From: Chrysaora quinquecirrha
Taxonomy: Eukaryota > Cnidaria > Scyphozoa > Semaeostomeae > Pelagiidae
DNA length: 64,000 nt
NCBI GenBank assembly: GCA_014526335.1
Contig: JACTAT010000117.1
Coordinates: 326,327 to 390,326, forward strand
Reading direction: 5' to 3'
Of the stretch, positions 1 through 16,489 are shown in pieces. Within the stretch, counting starts at the first letter, position 1. Each line of letters opens with the position of its first letter. A model generated the notes under the pieces. The model made no database searches and was not told the origin of the DNA. It saw only the letters and a program-made list of their open reading frames with translations. The position numbers and the translations under genes were made by a program.

Positions 1-400
1 AATAAAGTGGAAACCTATTTTAAATATACAGGTTTTTCCTCCCACTAGACAAATTTCACCTAAAATTCGTCACCAAAGAACAAGCAGAGAGTTAATTTTA
101 ATTATTCCAGGAACATTCCATTACAAGATGTTATCACCAACATGGTTTAGGAATATGCTAACTTTGAAAATAATGGACAAAAGATGCTTGAAACAACGAA
201 GAAACGCTTTGTCAGCCTACATAAGCCTAAAGACCGCAGAAAGAGAGAAGTAGAAGAAGTGGCTTGAATAAGTTACGTTCAGAAATCGGAATGGAAAACG
301 AATATGTAGCAGACAGATAAACAGATTGGTTCATTTAGGAGATGAATACAAATTGATGAAGTGAAGAGATGAGAGGGGAGACAAAAGCAATAATGATTAC

Positions 401-3400
401 CATCCCATAAGTTCATGAATTGTGCTTTCATCATTGCTGTGGCTTCGTGATCAGTTGAGCTTCTTGAACGAAGAAATGAATCTGCAAAGAATCAAGCCCC
501 AGAAACGGTTAATTGATATTTTTTGCAAGAAACTTGTTAAAAATAGAACTAAACAGTTTATTTTCAAATTATCTTCAAATATTCATGGAGAAAGAGTAAT
601 TTTTTTCATGAAAATTTTCATTTCTTTGACTCTTGTCGTTCCGTGCTCCTCAGTAGGCTTAGGTGAACTTAAAAAGGGTGTCTCATGGCAAGTTGGTTGT
701 ATCGTACATTAATCCTAGCGTCGTGATTTTCACTTTGTTCTGGATTTCAGATTCTGTAGTTACACTATAGAGGATGTCTGAGGTTTCCGTGAAAATTCTA
801 TTTTGTCAGATATCATGGATGATATGGCACTACTTAGCAATAAGAGAACAATTTACCAATTTCATCGATGAAAATAATGCACGGCTGAATTTTGCTAGCC
901 TGAAAATAAGAACCAACACGTTACTTAAACAAATTGATATTTGTTATGTTTCGATGATATGCAATACAACTAATGATGCGGCTCTTGCAACATCAGCAAA
1001 ATACAAAAACGATCAATTATTCCTACCAAAGAGAACACAGCATTCGCCAATTTCTGAGATTCGCCATACCATTTATCAGTCAAAGACGCAACATCCAAAT
1101 TCAAAAATCTGCAGCCTTGCAAGTGAAAAGAATAATTTTTAGATAAACTAATTTCAACTACTATAAATCCAAATTCATCCAACGGGAGAAAAACCTTGGG
1201 CTTGACTTGGAGAGTTACTCAGCGATTTAGTTGCCAAGGAAGGCCAAGGAAGAAATGGGGCCAGATGATTAAAAGAGATACAGAAGCAAAAGGGCTACGT
1301 CCAGAAGACAGCTATAATACAACGCAGTTGTGAAATGAAATTCGAGTGGCTTATGAAACACCTACGCGGGATTAATGCTGCGGGAAAGCTTGATGGTGAT
1401 GATGATGATACTCTTAGAAATTAAATACATAGATAGAGATAGATAGGTAAATACACTTGTTATCTTCCGAAGCAATGGGTTTCTGTGCTTAGCACAGAGG
1501 GACCACTGAATATTATTTCGAAGAAAAGGACTGGCAACAGGCTGTCCGCCGGATCGAAGATGCTTATGTCGAAGAAGTCGATAAAATAATAAATTGCGAG
1601 GAACCACACAAAACGGCAGATGAGACACAGAAAAGAAACAGTTAAATATACATAATAGTTAAATATACTAAACTTTAGCTCTGAAGAAGCCCTGAATGCA
1701 AGAGCGAGATATTAGCAGTATTATGTATATTTAATTGTTTCTTTTCTGTGTTTCATCTGCCGTTTTGTGTCTTTCCTCGCAATTTACTACTGAATAGCCC
1801 AGGGCTAATCTTAACGGAGTAATAGAGAGCTGGCAACTTTCCTCACTCTTCAAGACGGGTTTTACCTTGGTGGGAATCAAACCCACAATCATTGATTTCG
1901 AGTCAGACTGGCTCATCGCTTGGCCATTCTAACCGAGCTTTTAGCATGATCACAATCATAATGATCATATATGCTTTCGCTGTTAATATTTATCTTAATA
2001 TTGTATTGTATAAAGGTTCTACCTGCTTCCTTAGCAGTGGCTTTTGCAATCATTGTTTTTCCACATCCAGGAGGACCATACAACAGCATGCCTGAAGAAA
2101 GTAAGAGAAGTTCGCAAGACCATTTTAAAGATCAAATTACTCTCGTTATGTTGTAGTTAAGTTTACATTAGGACAGGCATGATATTGCTCCCAGAGAAGG
2201 TCTTGGCAAAAAAGAGTGAACACTCGCAAAGATAAAGGTGAAATGGTGTTTTTAAAAATTATGCTAATAGCACCAGTCCCTAGGATCTCAGAAGTAGATA
2301 GACTTACGAGACATTGACCATGCCTGTTTACGTTACCGTTGCTTGGGCTGAAGCCCTGACTTAGCTGAACTCTTAACACTCCAAGTCATCTAAATTACAC
2401 CACAATGCCACAGCAATTTAACAAAAGGGCTTTACCACAACAAAGGGGCTTTACCACAGAAAATTAAACTATTGCGGAGGCAGATCCGATAAAGTAATCA
2501 AGTGTCAAATGTCAAAGTGTCAAATGTCAAATGGCAAATTCAAATGTCCGGAACTCTTAATATTGCCATTTATATCGCAACATTAAGCTTTGTTTCCCTT
2601 CTTACCTATTTACTTTCATGTAACAGCAAAGCTTCCTTTGATTGCACATTATTACAAAAACTTATTTTCTAGTTGATAGTTGAAGCATCGAAATGTGTAA
2701 AAATAAATCGTGAAACTTAACTTGTGAGCCTCACCATTCCTGCAATTTCTGAACGACAATGGCCTGATTTTTAGTAAGCGAAGGTGAAGGTGAAATGGTG
2801 TATTAAGCACCAGTCGCCATGATCTTAAAAGCAGGTTAACTAATCGTGACCTCAACCCTGGATGTGATGCTACCCTAGGTGGAGCCCCAACCTTACTGAG
2901 TTTCTGACACCATGCATGAGCTTACGATGCCATAGCACCGTCAATCAAAAAACGAAAAAGAAAGAATAAAAAACTAACCTTTAGGTGGAGCAAGCAATTC
3001 TGATTTCGTAAATAATTCTCTGTTTTTAAATGGAAGAACAACATTTTCCTAAAAGAGGAAGCAGAAAAGAAACATTTAGCATCTGAATGTTTTGGCATCG
3101 GAAAATGACCAGAACAGGGGTAGCAACATTTACTCATGTAGCCAATCTATTTTGATACATGAAAGGGGCACCAAGCATAGCTTTTCTAAGCAAGACAGGA
3201 CAACCCCAGTCAGTGAGCTCCCTCAACTGTTTAGTATTTTAGTAGTTTTTATCTAAGTATCCAATTAATGTTAAGCCAGGCTTATGTTGTCCTAAGATAC
3301 GATAGAACTAATGCCAACTAGTAGTTTGCTTTCGTTAATATGTTAACAATTAGTCAGACAAAATAGTCTAGTTTTATAGCTGTAACGTGTAGGATACAGT

Positions 3401-5359
3401 TGATTGTGGATGAACCAGTCCAAAGGTCCACTGCAACCAATGGGAATCAGTTGGCAGCTAATTGCAGAAGTAGAGCATGCTCAACTTTTCTTATACAAAA
3501 AGTACCTTGATATCTCTAACTACTTCATCTAATCCACCAATATTATTCCATGAAATAGGTAATGCCATTGGATCAATCAAATTAGCAGCGATTACCAGCT
3601 CATAATCATTCAACTGAAACAAAAATAAATATTACATTTAATTCAGAATGCGCCAATCTTTGGTATAGTCATTTTAAAAGGAAATGTAAGCTTAAAAAAC
3701 AATAATTTCTGATAACTTACATCCGTTTCTTCAACACCAATGCATTTCATCAATTTCTCAGCCTAGAGAAAAACCATAATATAATATCAACAATTATTTC
3801 TATTTCTAAATGTTATTAGGGCTCAATGGAGATGGTGTGAATGGTTGATTGTCTAAGTGTCAGCGGTCAAATTCTCTACACTGTCTGCTAGGCTTTCTAG
3901 TTGCTATCATGTCACAATGCGGACTATTACAATGGTAACAGGTCAACTTGCCCCACCACCACCTAGCCCTGCCTTAACATGGTCAAGTCGGACCTCTTTC
4001 TAGTCATGACAGCCAAAGCGTTTGTACAACTTGCACCATCTGTCAAGTCAACTCAAAATTTCCTCCTTTTCACCATTAAATTAATGGTAGAAAACAACAA
4101 AATTTAGTGAATCTATTAGTGTGATAAAAGGGTTTTATGAATGTGAATATTTCACTCGAACATGAACTGTAGACTCGCTTAGACTCGCTACACAAGTCTC
4201 TGCTATGCTCCTTAGAACTGATAAGTCGCTTATAACAGAGCTGTCCTCAACAACAGCAACAACATTACAGTGAGGGGGGAATGGACTGGTGTAGCCAGTC
4301 TACCTGAACTGCATGATCGGAGAGCCGACGACGGTTCCACTGAGCATTATAGCTCAATGAAATCGATGAGTAACTCTCCAAAACATACACTCGAACATGA
4401 ACTTTTCTAATTGTATTGATTTACAATTATAATTAAAATATTCAATCATTATCGCTAGTAAATTTATAGACACATATGTCATTATGCTTGAGCATGGTTT
4501 AACTTTATTAATTATAGATTAAAGTATTTAGACCTGCTCTCCATTTCAAGGAATCTTTAAATCTACCATGGAGAATAATTCCTCGTTGCATCTAAACGCC
4601 ACATGTTTCTCAAATGCTTCAACGAACAACTCTTTGAAATCATTCATGAAATTAAACGATGGACATATTTCCATCCATATGATAACTCTGATTGTGATTT
4701 ATTCACTTATATTCATCTGCGGAGTGACTGGGAATTCTTGTTTAAATGCTACTGAATGTTCGTCTTCTCCTCCTACTTTCCTATCTTCTACAGCTCCTAC
4801 TTATTCTTCTGCTTCTTCTTTTTACGAATTTTCCACCTAAGGTGTTCTCTGCACTGAAGTCACCAGTTAGAATTTCTTTTATGTCCATCCATAACTTTTG
4901 TCTGCGTTTGTATCCGAAGGCTTCTTTCGATTATTCTTTTTCTCTTTCTTAAGTACTTCCTCTTCTTTTTCTAATTTTTCTTTGCCCTCTTCTGTTATTC
5001 TTGTTTCTTTACTTCTTCAAGATCTTCCTATTTGGTTTCATCTTCTTTTTGTTGTTGCTTTAACACTATGCTGCATTTCATATCATGCACATGCCACATT
5101 CTGCACTCGCAGACTGGTATGTGGATTTCTGAATATTGTTTGCTGCCATGTTTTTGTCTGCTAAAACTACTGAACCAAAAAACGACTTGAAATCAGTGAT
5201 TTCAGTCATTCTTACCGTTTTCTTTGCCTCAGCTTTCTGTTTGCTTGTTGGATCAAGTTTTCCAAGAATAAATTTCAATGTATAATAGCCAATTATGGTT
5301 AAAACAAGAAGCTCTCCACAGGCTGCGGCCACTTGATAGGTTGTTGGATTTCCAGACAT
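401..5359 (-). CDS. ATAD1: ATAD1/Msp1 outer-membrane AAA ATPase, partial (3' end off left edge)
   Basis: ATAD1 (Msp1) is a membrane-anchored AAA+ ATPase of mitochondria and peroxisomes that extracts mislocalised tail-anchored proteins. Eight exons on the minus strand join in frame with GT..AG introns: 5359-5216, 3762-3721, 3613-3506, 3048-2979, 2091-2023, 1115-1027, 899-857 and 481-401. They give about 215 residues. An N-terminal hydrophobic segment is followed by the [11 protein letters not shown] stretch typical of ATAD1. Next come an AEKLMK linker, Walker A GPPGCGKT, the substrate-loop segment with [11 protein letters not shown], Walker B IIFIDEID, and [13 protein letters not shown]. The arginine-finger half is missing because the gene runs off the window after the donor at 400. 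The ATG at 5359 is chosen because it gives a short N-terminus like the family; an in-frame ATG at 5413 is an alternative. Family assignment is firm; individual exon edges are inferred from splice consensus and phase. Confidence 0.93.
1230..1415 (+). mobile_element. Degenerate LINE 3' end
   Basis: The plus strand encodes a broken stretch with [14 protein letters not shown] followed by GLRPED, the pattern at the C-terminus of RTE/Jockey-like reverse transcriptases (GRPRK.W...I..D). It contains stops and ends in a GATGATGAT tail, typical of such LINE 3' ends. It lies downstream of the minus-strand ATAD1 exon at 1027-1115 only in plus coordinates, so it is intronic for that gene. Confidence 0.5.
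1590..1945 (-). repeat. tRNA-Ser-like SINE with an inverted-repeat flank
   Basis: On the minus strand 1930-1865 reads like a tRNA: TGGCCAAGCGATGAG (box A-like), then TGACTCGAAATCA (resembling the anticodon arm of a serine tRNA), then GGGTTTGATTCCCACC (T-arm, box B). The pairing is too degenerate and the acceptor stem is missing, so it is more likely tRNA-derived than a functional tRNA. Bases 1590-1650 and 1722-1788 are inverted copies of each other (the arms contain aaaacggcagatgaga and its complement), so part of the element is a foldback. Confidence 0.5.
2236..2420 (-). mobile_element. tRNA-derived SINE, family S, copy 1 (degenerate)
   Basis: It shares the family opening ggtgaaatggtgttt, then gcaccagtccctaggatctcag, and the end caccacaatgccacagc. 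Read on the minus strand the family has a box A-like TGG..TAA.C.AGCTGGCTCGTGG and box B GGTTCGAGCCC. In this copy box B is decayed. It lies in an intron of ATAD1. Confidence 0.55.
2787..2940 (-). mobile_element. tRNA-derived SINE, family S, copy 2
   Basis: This is the same family as 42713 and 47290: gtgaaatggtgtattaagca, then caccagtcgcc, atgatctta, taactaatcgtgacctcaac, and a decayed box B (ggttggggctcc on the minus strand). It is intronic in ATAD1. Confidence 0.6.
4179..4304. repeat. Short MITE with GTAGACT terminal inverted repeats
   Basis: The left end reads tagactcgctacacaagt and the right end, reversed, reads ggtagactggctacaccagt, giving about 18-bp imperfect terminal inverted repeats. 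Copies with the same ends occur at 26726 and 31819. It sits in ATAD1 intron 1. Confidence 0.45.
4568..4738 (+). pseudogene. Truncated GPCR N-terminus inside ATAD1 intron 1
   Basis: An ATG in good context opens a frame with an Asn-rich extracellular tail (several N-x-S/T glycosylation sites), a predicted transmembrane helix ([15 protein letters not shown]) and the TM1 signature G-N at about residues 55-56. Immediately after GN the sequence becomes Ser/Pro-rich low complexity and the frame ends at 4840 without TM2-TM7. This looks like a class A GPCR copy broken after TM1, antisense to and within the first intron of ATAD1. It differs from the complete receptor at 15322, whose TM1 lacks the GN motif. 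It could instead be the first exon of a gene whose remaining exons I cannot find. Confidence 0.45.
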
Positions 5360-5697
5360 TGCAAATATCTGACTCAGGGTAGTTCTACAGCTTAATTTAT
5401 CTTTTGGAGACAAAAGAGCAATGAACTTGAATGGGCCTAAAATAGAAATTTCAAAAAGTGAAAATGAAATGAAAGAGAGGCAGAATCATAAACTCGCCCC
5501 AGCTTTCTTTCTTCAATCTTGGAAGCGAGGTTTTAGGCCTTTTCTAATGGTATCTTCTTGCTGAAATAAACTTCAAAAGTAAGGCGAAATCAATCCACCA
5601 TTTTCCTTTCAATCTCACTGTGAATTACTTTTAAAATTACATTTTGAATACTTGAATATCTTTTCGCCGTCCTTGAATTAGATTTTTCTCATTCAGA
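5360..5697. promoter_or_regulatory. Bidirectional promoter region between ATAD1 and RPS14
   Basis: The start codons of ATAD1 (minus) and RPS14 (plus) are only 338 bp apart and face away from each other, so both transcripts must start in this interval. No TATA box is obvious. A CTTTCTTTCTTC pyrimidine tract at 5503-5514 resembles the 5' TOP start typical of ribosomal-protein mRNAs. Shared regulation is an inference from the geometry. Confidence 0.6.
5503..5529 (+). other. Candidate non-coding first exon (5' TOP) of RPS14
   Basis: The coding start of RPS14 sits directly after a strong acceptor (pyrimidine tract ending ttctcattcag at 5696), so there must be an upstream non-coding exon, as in vertebrate RPS14. 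The tract CTTTCTTTCTTC followed by ggaagcgag and a GT donor at 5530 is the best candidate. The exact start is not proven. Confidence 0.4.
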
Positions 5698-12713
<7,016 letters not shown>

Positions 12714-12724
12714 AAAATTGTGAT

Positions 12725-12751
12725 AATAAATGAACTCATTCTATAAATAAA
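12725..12751 (+). terminator. RPS14 poly(A) signals
   Basis: Two canonical AATAAA hexamers at 12725-12730 and 12746-12751 lie 12 and 33 bases after the RPS14 stop codon, giving a very short 3' UTR as is usual for ribosomal-protein mRNAs. Confidence 0.8.
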
Positions 12752-15321
12752 CCATGTCTCTTTCTTGTTGATGATTCTTGTTTCTCTGCCGATGACGATC
12801 TGCTGCTTGTTTTGTTGTCTAAATTTGGAACATAAAGTGTTGGTACGTTCGAAATGAGTTTTGTTGTAATTGTAAGGCGATTTGGCGTGATGTTAACAAC
12901 TATGGAATTAAGTGGGTGGCTCCTTTATAGTTCTTCATGTTTAGCGTTTCTTCAGTATCATAAAGCGAAGCAATGAACCAAATGGCGAGCAGACTGCATG
13001 ATTGAGATCTGTAAGGTAGTATTCCGTCATAAGAATCACATGGTATCACACGTTATACCGTCCATGAAATCATATCGTGCTACTGTGCATTGCTTTAGAA
13101 TGCAACTTTATATTGCATTTACATAGGAAGGCTAATGAGACATTCGAAATCGATTCCAGAGAAAATGCATTTGACCATAACTATGATCTGACAAAGTACA
13201 GTAGAAAACTTTCAAAAAGGAAGTAGCTATAGAAGCTTAGTAAGCTTGGGATGCGAGTCGCATCGCCTGCAGCCACACTTTATCGACACAGCATCAATGG
13301 TGGAGGTCTCGTAGCTATTCTACTTCTGAGAACCTAGTTACTGGCCCTTAAGGCACCGTTTCAAATCACCTTCACCTCTCTCCATGAACTACTTACGTAT
13401 GATAACATTTGGGAAAAAATGCCTTATGCTGTCAGTTAACCTATCTTGCATCGAACAAATGGAAAATGTTGAATTTCAGATGGGTAAAAGAGTCAAAGGA
13501 CGAGAGCGATATGTATTTGGTTCGGTTGGGAGGAAGGGAGATGTGGACTGAGGAGATCTAGCGTCGTTTGAAGCACTCGAGGGACATTCAATTGCCGTTT
13601 TGTATAAGTCCAAGCAAAAGTCAAGCTAGTGCGAGTATTGATTACTCCATTGACAATCTTCTTTGCTTATCAAACGGGAAGCAGGTTCATATGCATCTCA
13701 TAATAACGAATCAAATATAGAAGCAAGTTACTGCGCTGGAAGAAAAGAAGCAACGCTCCTTAATGAGAAGAGTCATTAAAGAAGCGCAATCTGGCATCAG
13801 ATGGTCAAACGTCTATTGAATTGACGACGAGTTAGTTCTAAATACACCATGAGATTAAATAGAATAATGATTTCTTCAAAATTCCTTTATTCCCACCTTG
13901 ACTGCTGAAGATTACATGACCATAAATCAATCAACGTATTCTCTTTATGCAAACTCTACAATATTTTTGTGACTTTTAGTCGGAAGCAAGCATTTAGAAG
14001 TATAACTGCTTGTTAAATTCCCCATCAGCAGCTGATTGTCTGGTGGCTAACTGGTATTATTTTTAATCATTTAATTAATTTACAAAAACATCTACCATGA
14101 ATATTACAAGTTTTAAACTGGTGATCCATTAATAACAATTAAAATGTGCGAAAATTGCAGATGTTACTTGCACTTCTGAATCACCTTAAAAGCATTTTTC
14201 GTTGCAACAAAAGAAAAGAAGAGAGTGGATGAGATTATTTTGTTCAAAACATAATGCTGTGACGTGCAATCGAAGCTCGTGTTATCGCTATCTGAAGACC
14301 AAATGAGAGTAGTGCTTGTTAGTCTACTTGGGTAAAGGTTCTTAAAGGCAGTTTCTACTATCAGTACAAGGAGAAGGGTCTAACAATCTGAGAAAATACT
14401 GGACAAGATATTATAATGCAACAACTTGTGTTGGTCATGCAGATAAAGAAGTTCTAGAATGTCTTTGGAAATCAAGTTTCTTGTTGTGTACAATATATGA
14501 AAATCTAAAGTGCAACGTCTGTTTGTGATTCTGCATTATTAAATGTTCTCAAGACAGTTTTGAACATAATTTGGTCAGAAAAATAAGTAGAAAAAAACGA
14601 ATCCAGGAAGCTAATAATCAAGATATCAACAAGCAACAAGTTTGGTTGATTATGGATGCTTAGCTCTAACGTGCAAACGCAATTCGTGTTATAGATCTAT
14701 CTGAAGAAACGTGGTTAATATTCCACCAGTTATTCTACATTATCATAGATTCTCTACAATGACAGTTTGGAACATAATTTTGTTGGAAGCATAAGAATTT
14801 GGAAGAATTTATGAAGCTTCTATACTTCTGGTCTGAACATCAAGACGCTAGCAATCATGACTAATAATATAAGTTTCACTTCTACTTCACTCTTGCCATC
14901 ACTAAACTTGTGTTGAAGATCAATTTGGCGATCTAAGAGGTTAGTAGTAGGCACTTGAACTAAGGCAGTAAGCAGGCAGCAACTTTGATTTAAACTTCTT
15001 GCTCGTATTTATACAATTTGGCTGCGAACATAATTGTATAAATAGAGGAAGGAAACGAACCTAAGAAGTCTATGAAATACAGCTAGAGTGAGCTATCAAC
15101 AGGCAACCTTGGTCGATAATTGATGAGTTTTTATGCAATCATTTCAAAGTTCTCTAGGAAGATCTAAACTGGATAGTCCAATAGGAATTCTACATTATTA
15201 GATAATTTAAAGACAAGAGAATCTTGGACACAACTCGCTTCGAAGCAGCAGTGATAGGGAGGATTGGGGTAGCTTATAAAATACTTGAAGTGTAAACAAA
15301 GAATAGCTGCTGATAGTGATA
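12752..15321. other. Intergenic region with diverged tandem blocks
   Basis: I see no supportable exon between the RPS14 poly(A) sites and the GPCR. From about 14260 onward three loosely similar blocks can be recognised (near 14270, 14665 and 15085), sharing phrases such as acgtgcaa, attcgtgttat, ctatctgaag, ttctacattat and atcaacaagcaac. They look like old, diverged repeats with a period of about 400-430 bp leading up to the receptor gene. Confidence 0.4.
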
Positions 15322-16350
15322 ATGGATGCAAATACAACACCGTATGTTCTTCAGACAACACTTTCTCCAGAAGATCATTGTGAAATCGTTAATTTATTTG
15401 AAGTGAGCACACTTTCTGCAATTCTATCAATCTTCATGCATAGCATCATACTATATTCAATATTCAAACACTGCGATTGTATGAATACAAGATATCTGAT
15501 TATATTGAGCATTTCAGTTGCTGACTTACTACTAGTGATCATCCCTCTATCTCTAATTCGTTCTTTATTTGATTCATTCAGTTTGGGTGACTGCATTCGA
15601 ATATCACGCATCACTGACTTCATCATAACTCTAAGCATATCCTCCACAACGCTGAACGCAGCGTTCTTTAATCTCCATCGTTACATATACTGCATCCATC
15701 CTTTTACCTTTACAAGAATGTTATCACGAAGAAAAACGAAGATCTCAATTTTGCTCTTGTGGCTTTTGAGCCTAAGTCTTTCCATAACGAATTCATCAAC
15801 AGGACAAAGCAAAGATGATGGATACCACGTGTTGGGCCTTCGAATTTTCGGTGCAATTCAGTGCATAGCAATTGTCGCAATAGCTACTTCAATTGTTATC
15901 TTTGTACAGAGTAAACTACTGCTTGTTACCATAAGGAAGTTATCAAGAGATCATTTACAAAGGAGAGTGCTTATCAATGTTTTGACAAGTGTTACAGCTA
16001 GTAACATGCTACGGGTTCATAACAGAAATAAATTCAAGAAGACAATTTCAGTTCTTATCATGATATTTGCTTACATCACCTTCACTGTGCCTTTTCCAGT
16101 TTTATGGCTTCTTGCGGCTATCCAGGATCATGATGTCCACATTCTACACATGCTGGTTGATACTTTGCCGTTTTTCACACCAATCGTGAACCCCTTCATT
16201 TATGGTATTATCATCTGTGAACTTAGACAAAGTATTCAGAAACAGATAAAGGATATTTTTAAGAAGATGTTTTGCAGAGAGAATGTGATTCAGCCAGTAA
16301 TAAGTACTCCAAGAAGGTTGACGGGAATAGAGAGTAGTACGGGTCTATGA
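15322..16350 (+). CDS. Class A (rhodopsin-like) GPCR, orphan, single exon
   Basis: A 342-residue seven-transmembrane receptor in one exon. TM1 is at about 26-48 and TM2 at about 57-80 with the sodium-pocket Asp in SISVADLL (D68). The conserved extracellular Cys is C91. TM3 ends in HRY (119-121) in place of DRY. TM4 has the conserved Trp (W147). TM6 follows KKTISVLIMIFAY and lacks the CWxP motif (FTVPFPV instead). TM7 carries the NPxxY form NPFIY (290-294), then a basic C-tail with Cys (MFCREN) for possible palmitoylation. TM1 lacks the usual GN pair. The start is the ATG at 15322; an in-frame GTG two codons earlier is not a eukaryotic start. The overall form suits lineage-expanded invertebrate orphan receptors. 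The ligand is unknown. Confidence 0.85.
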   Translation: MDANTTPYVLQTTLSPEDHCEIVNLFEVSTLSAILSIFMHSIILYSIFKHCDCMNTRYLIILSISVADLLLVIIPLSLIRSLFDSFSLGDCIRISRITDFIITLSISSTTLNAAFFNLHRYIYCIHPFTFTRMLSRRKTKISILLLWLLSLSLSITNSSTGQSKDDGYHVLGLRIFGAIQCIAIVAIATSIVIFVQSKLLLVTIRKLSRDHLQRRVLINVLTSVTASNMLRVHNRNKFKKTISVLIMIFAYITFTVPFPVLWLLAAIQDHDVHILHMLVDTLPFFTPIVNPFIYGIIICELRQSIQKQIKDIFKKMFCRENVIQPVISTPRRLTGIESSTGL

Positions 16351-16489
16351 GTATCAATCAAACCAACAGTAAAAGGTCCAGAAGAAATGACACACGACAA
16401 AATGTCGTTGTCGATCTATGATTATGTAAGTTAATAGCAGAAAATAATTTTTATGCTTGTTTTGCCGCAATTTAAGTAATGTTACATGT

